64,000 nt of DNA from Amycolatopsis sp. FBCC-B4732 (GCF_023008405.1 NZ_CP095376.1:2132001-2196000), one strand, 5' to 3'; positions 33,944 through 42,962 are shown, numbered from the stretch's first letter. Numbers and translations are program-made. The notes: generated from the letters alone by a model not told the origin.

Positions 33944-34353
33944 TCGCTTCTCCTGCCGCTGGAGGAGATCGACCCGCCGCCGGGTCCGGAGCGAGAGCGT
34001 GCCGGCAGGGGCCGATCAGTGCTGTTCGTGGAAGCCGATCGAGCTGAAGTCCCGCTGGAGCGTGCGCACGTGGCGGCGGCGCACACTCGGCTGTCGAGTT
34101 TCGTTGACTTTCGTTGAAGTTCAGGCGTTATTGCACTGCATTGCTCACGACCCTGTCAAGACCCGACAAGGATCGGACATGGGTAAGGCAGCGGTTAACC
34201 CGGAGCAAGCGAAAGGCTTAACTCGGACATTTCACCGGACCTGCCACCGTTCGCCGCACCTCGTTCCCCGAGCGTTCACCTCCGTCGCCTGCCGATGGTC
34301 ATTTGCTGTCCCTAAGTTTTTGGCGCAAGCCACGGACGAAGGCGAAGGGATCC
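33944..34353. other. Intergenic promoter region between GH59 and ABC genes
   Basis: No gene is supported in this 410-base gap. It is less GC-rich than its flanks and holds a direct repeat (34099-34117). Ribosome binding site GAAGGGA (34344-34350) belongs to the ABC gene. Confidence 0.4.
34099..34117. promoter_or_regulatory. Direct repeat TTTCGTTGA, period 10
   Basis: Two exact copies of TTTCGTTGA start 10 bases apart, one DNA turn, about 160 bases upstream of the GH59 start. TTTCGTT/AACGAAA elements resemble those near actinobacterial glycosidase genes. A sugar-responsive operator is a guess. Confidence 0.35.
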
Positions 34354-35277
34354 ATGGACGCAGCGCCGGCAGTGAGAGCGCGTGAGATCACCAAGTGCTT
34401 CGACGACGTCGTCGCGCTCGACGGGGTCGACTTCGACGTCGCGCCGGGGGAGATCCACGGATTGGCCGGGCCGAACGGTGCCGGGAAGACGACCTTGCTC
34501 GGTTTGCTGCTGAGCCTGGCCGTGGCCGACGAAGGGCGGCTCGAGATCCTCGGTTCGCCGGTCGGGCGGGCGCTCGCCGCGCCTGCCGGGGTGGCCGGGT
34601 TCGTGGACGGGCCCGGGCTCTACCCCTCGCTCACCGCGCGGCAGAACCTCGCCGCGCTGGCGGCGTTGCGCGGGCGCGACCGGCACTCGACGCGGATCGG
34701 TGACGTCCTCGACGAGGTCGGTCTCGCCGACGTCGCCGACGACCGCGTGCGCGGGTTCTCCCTCGGCATGCGGCAGCGGCTCGGGCTGGCCGCGGCCCTG
34801 CTCACCGAGCCCCGGCTGCTGGTGCTCGACGAGCCGGCGAACGGCCTGGACCCGGCCGGCAAGAAGCACGTGCACGGCGTTCTCGGGCGGCTCGCGGCCG
34901 GTGGCACCGCCGTGGTGCTCTCCAGCCACCGGATGGACGACCTCGAAGCGCTGTGCTCCGACGTGACCATCCTCGTCACCGGCCGGGTCGTCTTCAGCGG
35001 CCCGCTGGGCAAGCTGTCCACCGAGAACGCGGAACTGGACTACCGGCTGCGCACCGCCGATCCGGTGGCCGCGCGAGCGCTGGTGGCCGGGGCCGCCGGG
35101 GTCCGCCTCGTCGAGGACGCCGACGTCTTCGTGGTCCGCGCCCGGGTGCCCGCGCTCGACGAACTGGTGCTGCGGCTGGGGGCGGACGGCATCGCCATGC
35201 GCGAGCTCGCGCCCGTGGTGTCCCCGCTCGAAGCCGCCTTCCTCGCCCTCACCGAACAGCCGGGGGCCGGCCGATGA
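34354..35277 (+). CDS. ABC transporter ATP-binding protein (ABC-2 exporter type)
   Basis: 307 residues with Walker A (GPNGAGKTT), signature (FSLGMRQRLGLA), Walker B (LLVLDEP) and the H-loop (SSHRM). This is the CcmA/DrrA-type ATPase of an ABC-2 exporter. The C-terminal ~85 residues form the usual extra domain (DYRLRTADPVAARALV). ATG 34354 follows GAAGGGA. The stop overlaps the permease start (ATGA 35274-35277), so both form one transporter. The substrate is unknown. Confidence 0.92.
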   Translation: MDAAPAVRAREITKCFDDVVALDGVDFDVAPGEIHGLAGPNGAGKTTLLGLLLSLAVADEGRLEILGSPVGRALAAPAGVAGFVDGPGLYPSLTARQNLAALAALRGRDRHSTRIGDVLDEVGLADVADDRVRGFSLGMRQRLGLAAALLTEPRLLVLDEPANGLDPAGKKHVHGVLGRLAAGGTAVVLSSHRMDDLEALCSDVTILVTGRVVFSGPLGKLSTENAELDYRLRTADPVAARALVAGAAGVRLVEDADVFVVRARVPALDELVLRLGADGIAMRELAPVVSPLEAAFLALTEQPGAGR

Positions 35278-36626
35278 CCACGAACGTCGCCGAAGCACCG
35301 GTCGAGCGCCCGGTTCCCGTGCTGCGGGGCTACCGCTTCGAACTGGTCAAGCTGGTGTCCGCGTGGCGCATCCGCTTGCTGGTGCTCGCCTGCTGGCTCG
35401 CGCCGGCGCTGTTCGTCGCCGTGGTGAGCGAGCAGAGCTCCCTGCCGGTCGACACGTTGTTCGGCCGCTGGATGAACGCCACGGGCTGGGCCGGGCCGCT
35501 GGTGATGCTCGGATTCGCGGGCACGTATGCGCTTCCGCTGCTGACGTCGGTGGTCGCCGGGGACGTCTTCGCGGCCGAGGACCGGCTCGGCACCTGGCGG
35601 CACCTGCTGGTGGCGGTCCGCTCCACCCGGCGGATCTTCGCCGCGAAAGCGCTTGCCAGCCTGACCGTGATCCTCGTGCTCGTGGCCGGGATGGCCGTTT
35701 CCGGTGCGGTGGGCGGGGTCCTGGCCGCCGGGAACCGGCCGCTGGCGGGTCTCGACGGCCACCTGCTCGCCCCGGGCGACGCCGCGGTGCAGGTGCTGCT
35801 CGCGTGGGTCTGCGTGCTCGCCCCGACGCTCGCCCTCGGTGCGCTCGGCCTGCTCGGGTCCGTCGCGTGGGGCCGGTCGCCGATGGGCCTGCTGCTGCCC
35901 GCCGTCGTCGCGCTCGTACTGGCGATCGCCCAGCTGCTGCCGCTGCCCGTCGCCGTCCGCCTCGCCCTGCCGAGCTACGCCTTCATCGCGTGGAACGGCT
36001 TGTTCACCGACCCGGTCCAGCTCGGGCCGCTGCTGATCGCGGTCGGCGTCAGCCTGGCGTGGGCGGTGCTGGCGACCGCGCTGGCGTACGTCCTGTTCGT
36101 GCGCCGCGACTTCACGAACCCCGGCCACGACGGTGCGGGGCGGCGCGGGATCGTCGTGGGGGCACTGCCGCCGGCCGGACTGCTGGCCGTCACCGCGGGA
36201 CTCGTCGCCGTGGCCACGCCGGCGACCGGGTCCGGGATCGACCAGGACAAGGTGCAGCGCTCGCTCGCGACGGCGTTCGCGCACCTCTACCGCCTGCAGG
36301 CCGGGCAGCTCAATCGGCCCGACGTCACCGAAGCGCAGCTGGGGGCCACGGCCGCCTGCACCAAGGGCGACGGTCTCGTCGAACCGGACGGCCCCGGCAA
36401 CGACTGGCGCTGCGTCGTTTCCTGGCACCTGCCGGGGATCGCCGCGACCGGTACGGCCGTCTACCAGCTGGACATCACCTCGGACGGGCGGTACGTCGCC
36501 GACGGCGACGGACCGAAGGAAGTGAACGGCTACTTCCAGGTGCGGACCCCCGCGGGGGACCAACCCAACCCGCTCTGGCAGTTCGACGGCAACGTCGAGC
36601 TGCTCTCCTCCACCCCGAAGGGATAG
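35274..36626 (+). CDS. ABC-2 permease with an extracytoplasmic C-terminal domain
   Basis: 450 residues. Six transmembrane helices (about 30-300), beginning with the ABC-2 pattern RFELVKLVSAWRIRLL, match the ATPase encoded just upstream. After a final hydrophobic helix near residue 305-325 come about 120 soluble residues with two Cys (TAACTKGDG, DWRCVVSW). These would face outside and could form a disulfide. That tail is unusual for ABC-2 permeases and may handle the cargo or contact the phosphoesterase encoded 4 bases downstream. Confidence 0.87.
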   Translation: MTTNVAEAPVERPVPVLRGYRFELVKLVSAWRIRLLVLACWLAPALFVAVVSEQSSLPVDTLFGRWMNATGWAGPLVMLGFAGTYALPLLTSVVAGDVFAAEDRLGTWRHLLVAVRSTRRIFAAKALASLTVILVLVAGMAVSGAVGGVLAAGNRPLAGLDGHLLAPGDAAVQVLLAWVCVLAPTLALGALGLLGSVAWGRSPMGLLLPAVVALVLAIAQLLPLPVAVRLALPSYAFIAWNGLFTDPVQLGPLLIAVGVSLAWAVLATALAYVLFVRRDFTNPGHDGAGRRGIVVGALPPAGLLAVTAGLVAVATPATGSGIDQDKVQRSLATAFAHLYRLQAGQLNRPDVTEAQLGATAACTKGDGLVEPDGPGNDWRCVVSWHLPGIAATGTAVYQLDITSDGRYVADGDGPKEVNGYFQVRTPAGDQPNPLWQFDGNVELLSSTPKG

Positions 36627-36630
36627 CCCG

Positions 36631-39387
36631 ATGCAGGTAACACGCCGCAGACGGCGTGTCGGGAAGGTGCGCCTCCCCGGTCACTTCAGCGGTCACCGGT
36701 TCCGGTACGCCACCGCCGGCTCCGCCACGCTCGTGCTGATCGCGACCGGCACCGGCGTCGGTGTCGCGTCGACCGCGCAGTTCGGCACGGACCAGGTCGG
36801 CCAGGTCACCGAAAACGGCCAGGTCGTCTCCGCCGACCAGTACCTCAAGCCGATCGGCGACCGGCTGGTCGTCGACAACGGCAAGATCATGGCGTCCTCG
36901 GTCAGCCCGGACGGCGCCCACCTCGCCGCGCTGACCACCGACGGCGGGATCGCGCTCACGATCGTCGACCTCAAGAGCTGGAAGGTGCAGCAGCTCGTCG
37001 GCAACTCCGCGACGGCGAACCTGCGCATCCCCGGCAACGACGTCGGTCAAGAAGGACCGGCGTACTCCCCGGACGGCAAGGCGCTGTGGCTGGCGCAGAC
37101 CGACGGCTACACCCGCTTCACGGTGAACCCCGACGGGACCGTCGCCGCCCCGACGCCGGTCAAGATCCCGGCCGACGGCCCGAAGCACGCGCTGGTGGCG
37201 CAGGCGGTGTTCTCGCCCGACGGGTCCACGGTGTACTCCGCGGTCAACGGCCAGAACCGCGTCGTCGCCCTCGACGCGGCGACCGGGGCGATCAAGCAGA
37301 GCTGGGCCGTCGGCAACGCGCCGCGCGACCTGGTCCGCGTCGGGACCAAGCTGTACGTCAGCAACGAAGGCGGGCGCCCGGCGCGGCCCGGTGAGCCGAC
37401 GCTGAACTCCTACAACACGCAGGTGCCGGCCAGCCAGTTCACCGGCGCCACCACCAGTGGCACGGTCAGCGTCATCGACCTGGCGAACGCGGCCGCCGCG
37501 CCGAAGAGCATCGACGTCGGCCTGCACCCGACGGCGGTGTACTTCAAGAAGGGCACGCTGTTCGTCACGAACACGGCGAGCAACACCGTGTCGGTCATCG
37601 ACACCGGCCGCGACAAGGTCGTCCAGACCATCGCGACCCAGCCGTGGCCGGAGGCCTCGGTCGGGTACGAGCCGGACGGCGTCACGCTCACCGACGACGG
37701 GCACCTGCTGGTGACGCTCGGCCGCGCCAACGCGGTCGCCGTCTACCGCTACCAGTGGGCGCAGGAGCCGGTGAGCTACGTCGGCCTGTTGCCGACGGAC
37801 TACTTCCCGACGGCCATCACCACGGTCGGCAAGGACGTCGTCGTCTCCAACACCCGCGGCATCGACGCCCGCCGTCCCACCACGGCCGCCGGGCACGGCA
37901 CGCACGACACGACGTCGAGCGTGCAGAAGTTCCGGCTGCCCGACGACCGCGCGATCCGCGGCTACACCGGCCAGGTCTTCAAGCAGAACGGCTGGACGAA
38001 GGACTCGGTGCAGGTGGCGCACGACAACGGCCACCGGAACCCGGTGCCGGTCCCGGCGCGCCTCGGCGACCCGTCGACGATCAAGCACGTCTTCCTGCTG
38101 GTCAAGGAGAACCGCACCTACGACCAGGTCTTCGGCGACGACCCGCGCGGCAACGGCGACCCGTCGGTCACGCAGTTCGGCGAGAACGTGACGCCGAACC
38201 AGCACGCGCTGGCGAAGCAGTTCGGGTTGTACGACAACACCTACGACATCGGCACGAACTCCGCCGAGGGCCACAACTGGCTGATGCAGGCCGACAACCC
38301 GGAGTACACCGAGTCGTCGGCGGGGGAGTACCTGCGCAGCTACGACACCGAGGACGACGCGCTCGGCCACCAGAGCTCCGGGTTCCTCTGGACCGGCGCA
38401 CAGGCGGCCGGCAAGTCGGTGCGGGACTTCGGCGAGTTCCAGCAGTTCCTGACCAAGCCCGCCGGGGCGAGCTGGCAGAACCTGTACTGCGACAGCAAGA
38501 ACATGGCGGCCACGGGGGAGCCGAGCGCGTACCCGCTGGTGTCGTCGTCGCCGATCCCGTCGCTGAACAACGTTTCGGTGCCGGGCTTCCCGAAGTTCGA
38601 CACCGCGGTGCCGGACGTCTACCGGTACCAGATCTGGAAGGACGACTTCGAGAAGAACGGGCCGGCCAACCTGAACATGTTCTGGCTGTCCAGCGACCAC
38701 ACCGGCGGCCCGCCGAACGCGGCCGCCCAGGTCGCCGACAACGACCTCGCGGTCGGCCGGATCGTCGACGAGATCTCGCACAGCCAGTACTGGAAGGACT
38801 CGGCGATCTTCGTCGTCGAGGACGACTCGCAGGCCGGTCTGGACCACGTCGACGGCCACCGGGCGCCGGTGCAGATCATCAGCCCCTACGCCCAGCACGG
38901 CGTCGTCGACAGCCACTACTACTCGCAGATCACGATGGTCCGGACGATCGAGCAGATCCTCGGCGTCAAGCCGATGAACCAGAAGGACAGCGCGGCGACG
39001 CCGATGAGCGCGGCGTTCACGAAGAAGCCGGACTACACGCCGTTCACCGCGCTGCCGAACCGGACGTCGTTGACGGCGGGCCTGGCGACCCAGCCCCCGT
39101 GCGGCCCGGACACCCCGGCCGCGGCGAACCCGGCGGCGGCCCCGGTGCCGTCGTCGGCGGTGCCCGCGGAGAAGGAGCAGGTGGCGGCGCGGTGGCAGGA
39201 GTGGACCACGCACCAGCGGCTGACCGGCCCGGACGCGGTCGCCGACTACGCCAACCCCGCGCAGATGAACCACTTCACGTGGTACCAGACGCACGGGTGG
39301 CAGCTGCCCTACCCGGGTGAGAAGCAGGTGTTCGCGCCGGAGGAGGTACCGGGCGCTTACCTCCCGTCGGCGGAGTCGGACGGCTGA
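36631..39387 (+). CDS. Membrane-anchored YncE beta-propeller / alkaline-phosphatase-superfamily fusion
   Basis: 918 residues. A basic N-terminus (VTRRRRRVGKVR) and one helix (about 28-48) anchor or export it. A seven-bladed YncE-like propeller (about 60-440; SVSPDGAHLAAL, VFSPDGSTVYSAV, TNTASNTVSVID) is followed by a phosphoesterase/phospholipase-C-like domain (about 475-790), with KENRTYDQVFGDD, YDIGTNSAEGHNW, EDDSQAGLDHVDGHRAP as metal-site stretches. GAAGGGA before the ATG overlaps the permease stop, so it is the third gene of the ABC operon. The family acts on phosphate esters outside the cell; the substrate is unknown. A strong terminator follows. Confidence 0.88.
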   Translation: MQVTRRRRRVGKVRLPGHFSGHRFRYATAGSATLVLIATGTGVGVASTAQFGTDQVGQVTENGQVVSADQYLKPIGDRLVVDNGKIMASSVSPDGAHLAALTTDGGIALTIVDLKSWKVQQLVGNSATANLRIPGNDVGQEGPAYSPDGKALWLAQTDGYTRFTVNPDGTVAAPTPVKIPADGPKHALVAQAVFSPDGSTVYSAVNGQNRVVALDAATGAIKQSWAVGNAPRDLVRVGTKLYVSNEGGRPARPGEPTLNSYNTQVPASQFTGATTSGTVSVIDLANAAAAPKSIDVGLHPTAVYFKKGTLFVTNTASNTVSVIDTGRDKVVQTIATQPWPEASVGYEPDGVTLTDDGHLLVTLGRANAVAVYRYQWAQEPVSYVGLLPTDYFPTAITTVGKDVVVSNTRGIDARRPTTAAGHGTHDTTSSVQKFRLPDDRAIRGYTGQVFKQNGWTKDSVQVAHDNGHRNPVPVPARLGDPSTIKHVFLLVKENRTYDQVFGDDPRGNGDPSVTQFGENVTPNQHALAKQFGLYDNTYDIGTNSAEGHNWLMQADNPEYTESSAGEYLRSYDTEDDALGHQSSGFLWTGAQAAGKSVRDFGEFQQFLTKPAGASWQNLYCDSKNMAATGEPSAYPLVSSSPIPSLNNVSVPGFPKFDTAVPDVYRYQIWKDDFEKNGPANLNMFWLSSDHTGGPPNAAAQVADNDLAVGRIVDEISHSQYWKDSAIFVVEDDSQAGLDHVDGHRAPVQIISPYAQHGVVDSHYYSQITMVRTIEQILGVKPMNQKDSAATPMSAAFTKKPDYTPFTALPNRTSLTAGLATQPPCGPDTPAAANPAAAPVPSSAVPAEKEQVAARWQEWTTHQRLTGPDAVADYANPAQMNHFTWYQTHGWQLPYPGEKQVFAPEEVPGAYLPSAESDG

Positions 39388-39401
39388 GCTGTTCTCGCGT
39401 C

Positions 39402-39438
39402 GAAGACCCCTGGCCGGTGCTTCCGGCCAGGGGTCTTC
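39402..39438. terminator. Bidirectional terminator, 16-base perfect stem
   Basis: GAAGACCCCTGGCCGG (39402-39417) pairs exactly with 39423-39438 around TGCTT. It lies between the phosphoesterase stop and the convergent iclR stop (39448) and has A/T-containing ends on both sides. Confidence 0.8.
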
Positions 39439-39447
39439 ACTGCCGGG

Positions 39448-40200
39448 TCAGCGGCGTCCGGACAGGGTGCGCGTCACGCCTCGGGCCGCGGCCAGCAGGA
39501 CCGCGATGCCCGCGTCCGCGTGGTCGTCGTTCGGGACGATGATCGAGAGTGCCGCGACGACGTCGTTGAGCGCGTCGCGGATCGGGACCGCGATCCCGGT
39601 CGCGTCCTCGTGGACGTGACCGGCGAGAAAGGCGTAACCCTGCTTGCGCACGGCCGCCCACGCGCGGTCCAGCTGGTCCGCGGTCGTGATCGTCGCCGCG
39701 GTGTAGGCGGGCATCGGGCGTCGCAGTACGCGCTGCCTGACTTCGGCCGGGGCGTACGCCAGCAGTACGTGGCCGCACGAGGAGATGTGCGGTGGCAGCC
39801 GGCCGGCTATCTGGGAATAGTTGATCACCGCGTCGCGGGCGGACAGGCGCTCGATGAACAGCACCTCGTCGCCGTCGAGGACGCCGAGCTGGGCGTGGTG
39901 GCCCACCACCGCGTGCAGGTCCTCCAGGTAGGGCATCGCCGTGTCGCGCAGCGAGGACGTGGGGGAGGCGCGGGCCGCGAGCTCCCACAGCCGGACGCCG
40001 ATCCGGACCTCGCGGCCGGGGCCGCGGGCCAGCAGGCCGTGCGTGGTCAGCTCGGCGATCAGCCTCGACGCCGTGGCGATGTGCAAGCCGGTGCGCCGGG
40101 CGATCTCCGTGACGGTCAGCGATGTCTCGTCGGCGGTGAAGGCGGCGATGATCCGCGCCGCGCGGGCGATGGACGACTCGCCGGTGGGGGCCCGTGGCAT
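39448..40200 (-). CDS. IclR-family transcriptional regulator
   Basis: 250 residues. An N-terminal winged helix (LTVTEIARRTGLHIATASRLI) is followed by the IclR effector domain (SCGHVLLAYAPAEVRQRVL, GIAVPIRDALNDVVAALSI). IclR proteins commonly control aromatic degradation. It is divergent from the reductase/P450 pair, which it probably regulates in response to an aromatic acid. ATG 40200 starts at MPRAPTGE; a GTG two codons earlier is possible. Confidence 0.9.
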   Translation of the reverse strand: MPRAPTGESSIARAARIIAAFTADETSLTVTEIARRTGLHIATASRLIAELTTHGLLARGPGREVRIGVRLWELAARASPTSSLRDTAMPYLEDLHAVVGHHAQLGVLDGDEVLFIERLSARDAVINYSQIAGRLPPHISSCGHVLLAYAPAEVRQRVLRRPMPAYTAATITTADQLDRAWAAVRKQGYAFLAGHVHEDATGIAVPIRDALNDVVAALSIIVPNDDHADAGIAVLLAAARGVTRTLSGRR

Positions 40201-40226
40201 GACCACGAGTATCGCCCGGGCCGGCT

Positions 40227-40243
40227 CTCTCGTCCATTGAGAG
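40227..40243. promoter_or_regulatory. Inverted repeat CTCTC-N7-GAGAG, possible IclR operator
   Basis: A 5-base inverted repeat in the 95-base gap between iclR and the reductase gene, 26 bases before the iclR start. Its position suits a shared operator; the arms are short, so chance is possible. Confidence 0.3.
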
Positions 40244-40295
40244 TTCGTTTCGCGCTCGAGCCGGGGTCGGCGATGGTCGTCGGGGAGGATCGACG

Positions 40296-41240
40296 ATGAC
40301 CCTGATGAACACCCTGCGCGTCCACCGCAAGAGCGTGGCCGCCGACGGCGTGGTGGCCCTCGAGCTGGCCGCCCCCGACGGCGGCCGGCTGACGGACTGG
40401 ACGCCCGGCTCGCACCTCGACCTCGTCCTGCCCGGCGGGCTGACCCGGCAGTACTCGCTGTGCGGCGACCGCTGGGACCCGCGGCGCTACCGGCTCGGGA
40501 TCCTGCGGGAACCCGGCGGCCGCGGCGGTTCGGCCCGCGTGCACGACGAGCTGGCCGTCGGCGACGAGGTCGGCGTGGGCGGGCCGCGCAACAACTTCCC
40601 GCTGGTGCCCTCGCCGGAGTACCTGTTCGTCGCCGGCGGCATCGGGATCACGCCGCTGCTGCCGATGGTGCAGCAGGCCGAGCTGCTCGGCGCGCGGTGG
40701 CGGCTGCTCTACGGCGGGCGGAACCGCGCGGCGATGGCGTTCCTCGACGAGCTCGGCGCGTACGGCGAGCACGTCGAGGTCCGGCCCCAGGACGAACACG
40801 GCCTGCTCGACCTGGCGGGCTTCCTCGGCGAGCCCCGCCCGGGGGTGAAGATCTACGCCTGCGGCCCGGCGCCGCTGCTGGGCGCGATCGAGCGGGTCTG
40901 CGCGGCGTGGCCGCCCCGCACCTTGCGCACCGAACGGTTCGCCGTCGACGACTCCGCCGCACCCGCCCGGGCCACGCCGTTCGAGGTCGAACTGGCCCGC
41001 ACCGGCGTGCGCGTCACCGTGCCGGTCGGGACGAGCGTGCTCGACGCCGTGGCCGGCGCGGGCGTCGAAGTCCTGTCGTCCTGCCGCCAGGGCACGTGCG
41101 GCACGTGCGAGACCACCGTGCTCGCGGGCCGTCCCGAACACCGCGACGCGATCCTCGAGGACCACGAGCGCGCCGCGGCCGACTGCATGTTCGTCTGCGT
41201 GTCCCGCTCGCTGTCCGACCGGCTCGTCCTCGACCTGTGA
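40296..41240 (+). CDS. PDR/VanB-type oxidoreductase (FMN/NAD(P)H reductase fused to 2Fe-2S ferredoxin)
   Basis: 314 residues. A flavin-binding barrel (RQYSLCGD) and an NAD(P)H domain (AGGIGITPLLPM, YACGPAPLLGAI) are followed by a plant-type ferredoxin domain with the cluster Cys residues in SCRQGTCGTCETTV plus a distal Cys in DCMFVCVS. This is the class of reductase that feeds electrons to aromatic O-demethylases. GGGGAGGA precedes the ATG. The P450 gene starts 17 bases downstream, so this is almost certainly its redox partner. Confidence 0.92.
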   Translation: MTLMNTLRVHRKSVAADGVVALELAAPDGGRLTDWTPGSHLDLVLPGGLTRQYSLCGDRWDPRRYRLGILREPGGRGGSARVHDELAVGDEVGVGGPRNNFPLVPSPEYLFVAGGIGITPLLPMVQQAELLGARWRLLYGGRNRAAMAFLDELGAYGEHVEVRPQDEHGLLDLAGFLGEPRPGVKIYACGPAPLLGAIERVCAAWPPRTLRTERFAVDDSAAPARATPFEVELARTGVRVTVPVGTSVLDAVAGAGVEVLSSCRQGTCGTCETTVLAGRPEHRDAILEDHERAAADCMFVCVSRSLSDRLVLDL

Positions 41241-41257
41241 TCCCCGCGGAGGCCACC

Positions 41258-42472
41258 GTGACCACCCTCGAAACCGCCTGCCCGGTCCACGACGGAGACC
41301 CGTTCAGCCGTGCGGTCCTGGAGAACCCGCTCCCGCTGCACGCGGAACTCCGCGACGCCGGACCGGTCGTGCGCCTGCCTCGCTACGACGTCTACGCGGT
41401 CGCCCGCCACGAGCAGGTGCACGCCGCCCTCACCGACTGGCAGCGGTTCCAGTCCGCGGCGGGCGTCGGCCTGGCGAACTTCCGCACGGAGAAGCCGTGG
41501 CGGCCGCCGAGCCTGCTCTTGGAGGCCGACCCGCCCCGGCACGACGCACCCCGGCGGGTGCTGAGCAAGGTCCTGGGCCCCCGCGCGCTCCGGCACCTGC
41601 GCGAAAGGTGGCTGGCCGACGCGGAAGAACTCGTCGGCCAAGTCCTCGCCGACGGCCCGCGGTTCGACGCCGCCACGGCGTTGTCCCACGCGTTCCCGCT
41701 GCGCGTTTTCCCCGACGCGGTGGGCATTCCGGCCGACGGACGCGAGAACCTGCTGCCGTACGGCGACCACGCGTTCAACGCCTTCGGCCCGGACAACGAC
41801 CTCGTCGCGCGAGGCGCGCCCCGGGTGCCGGAACTGTCGGGCTGGGTGAGCGAGCAGTGCCGCCGCGAGGTCCTCGCACCGGAGGGCTTCGGCGCGGAGA
41901 TCTGGGCGGCCGGCGATCGCGGTGACATCACGCACGAGCAGGCTCCGCTGATCGTGCGGTCGTTGCTCACGGCCGGGGTGGACACGACCGTGCACGCGCT
42001 TTCCGCGGTGCTGCACGCATTCGCCACGCACCCGGACCAGTGGCGGCGGTTGCGTGAGAATCCGGGCCTGGCGCGGGTGGCGTTCGACGAGGCGGTGCGC
42101 TGGGAGTCGCCGGTGCAGACGTTCTTCCGCACGACCACGACCGAGGTGCGCGTCGGCGACGTCCGGATTCCCGGGGGCCACAAGGTTCTGATGTTCCTCG
42201 CCGCGGCCAACCGCGACCCACGCCGGTGGAGCGACCCCGACGCGTTCGACCTTTCGCGCGATCCGTCGGGTCACGTCGGTTTCGGCATGGGACTGCACCA
42301 GTGCGTCGGCCAGCACGTCGCCCGCCTCGAAGCCGAGGCGCTCCTGACGGCACTGGCCCGGCGCGTGACGACGATCGAGCTCGCCGGAACACCGGAGCGG
42401 CACCTGAACAACACGCTTCGCGCGTGGCGCTCGCTGCCGGTCCGGGTGCGCGCTGATCGAGCTCCCGCGTGA
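41258..42472 (+). CDS. Cytochrome P450, CYP199A-like aromatic acid O-demethylase
   Basis: 404 residues. The heme Cys349 is in GFGMGLHQCVGQ, the I-helix reads LLTAGVDTTVH and the ExxR helix FDEAVRWESPVQTFFRTTT. Several stretches agree closely with CYP199A4, recalled from memory, which demethylates 4-methoxybenzoate: RDAGPVVRLPRYDVYAVAR, EKPWRPPSLLLEADPPRHD and PYGDHAFNAFGPDNDL. GTG 41258 follows GCGGAGG. With the PDR/VanB-type reductase it forms a two-component system likely to demethylate para-substituted benzoates such as those from lignin. Confidence 0.92.
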   Translation: MTTLETACPVHDGDPFSRAVLENPLPLHAELRDAGPVVRLPRYDVYAVARHEQVHAALTDWQRFQSAAGVGLANFRTEKPWRPPSLLLEADPPRHDAPRRVLSKVLGPRALRHLRERWLADAEELVGQVLADGPRFDAATALSHAFPLRVFPDAVGIPADGRENLLPYGDHAFNAFGPDNDLVARGAPRVPELSGWVSEQCRREVLAPEGFGAEIWAAGDRGDITHEQAPLIVRSLLTAGVDTTVHALSAVLHAFATHPDQWRRLRENPGLARVAFDEAVRWESPVQTFFRTTTTEVRVGDVRIPGGHKVLMFLAAANRDPRRWSDPDAFDLSRDPSGHVGFGMGLHQCVGQHVARLEAEALLTALARRVTTIELAGTPERHLNNTLRAWRSLPVRVRADRAPA

Positions 42473-42488
42473 ACTCCCGGCACGGCGG

Positions 42489-42890
42489 CTACTTCCGGGC
42501 GGCGGCGACCTTCTTGCGAGGTGCGCGCTTGCGGGGCGCCTTGGCGGGCTCGGCGTCCTGCGCCTGGGCGGCGTCGTAGGCGGCGATCACCTCGGAGGAG
42601 AGCCGGCCCCGCTCGGAGACTTCGTAGCCGTTGGTGTTGGCCCAGGCGCGGATCTGCTGGTTGCGCTCGCGGTCGGAAGCGGTCGACTGGCCGGTCGCGA
42701 CGCGGACCTTGCGGCCGCCGGTGCGACGGGCGGCGTCGATGTAGCGGGCGAGTCCGCCGCGCAGGGCGGCCGCGTTGCCGTCGGAGAGGTCGATCTCGTA
42801 GGTGACGCCGTCGAGGGAAAACGGGATGGTGTGGGCGGCGGGGGTACCGTCGATGTCGTCGAGCATCTCGACGAGGACCTTCTGGGCCAT
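42489..42890 (-). CDS. lsr2: Lsr2, nucleoid-associated xenogeneic silencer
   Basis: 133 residues starting MAQKVLVEMLDDIDGT, the hallmark N-terminal dimerisation domain of Lsr2. The C-terminal DNA-binding helix pair contains the minor-groove RGR motif (SERGRLSSEVIAAY). Between and after these are Lys/Arg/Ala-rich segments (KAPRKRAPRKKVAAARK), a longer basic tail than in mycobacterial Lsr2. AAGGAG precedes the ATG. Lsr2 binds AT-rich DNA and silences foreign genes in actinobacteria. It is monocistronic and converges on the P450 gene. Confidence 0.95.
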   Translation of the reverse strand: MAQKVLVEMLDDIDGTPAAHTIPFSLDGVTYEIDLSDGNAAALRGGLARYIDAARRTGGRKVRVATGQSTASDRERNQQIRAWANTNGYEVSERGRLSSEVIAAYDAAQAQDAEPAKAPRKRAPRKKVAAARK

Positions 42891-42952
42891 TCCTGCTCCT
42901 TGCGGCGGTATATACCAGTAAGTGAACGCGCGAATTTCGCGGTCCCCGTCAA

Positions 42953-42962
42953 GTGTATACAC
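42953..42962. promoter_or_regulatory. AT-rich palindrome GTGTATACAC upstream of lsr2
   Basis: A perfect 10-base palindrome 63 bases upstream of the lsr2 start; nearby TATATACC (about 42909) is unusually AT-rich for this DNA. It may be an autoregulatory Lsr2 or repressor site. The rest of the 42891-43243 gap shows no supported gene. Confidence 0.35.

Noticed and set aside
33944..34353. Possible riboswitch in the spacer ahead of the ABC genes
   Set aside because: No conserved aptamer pattern could be recognised by eye.
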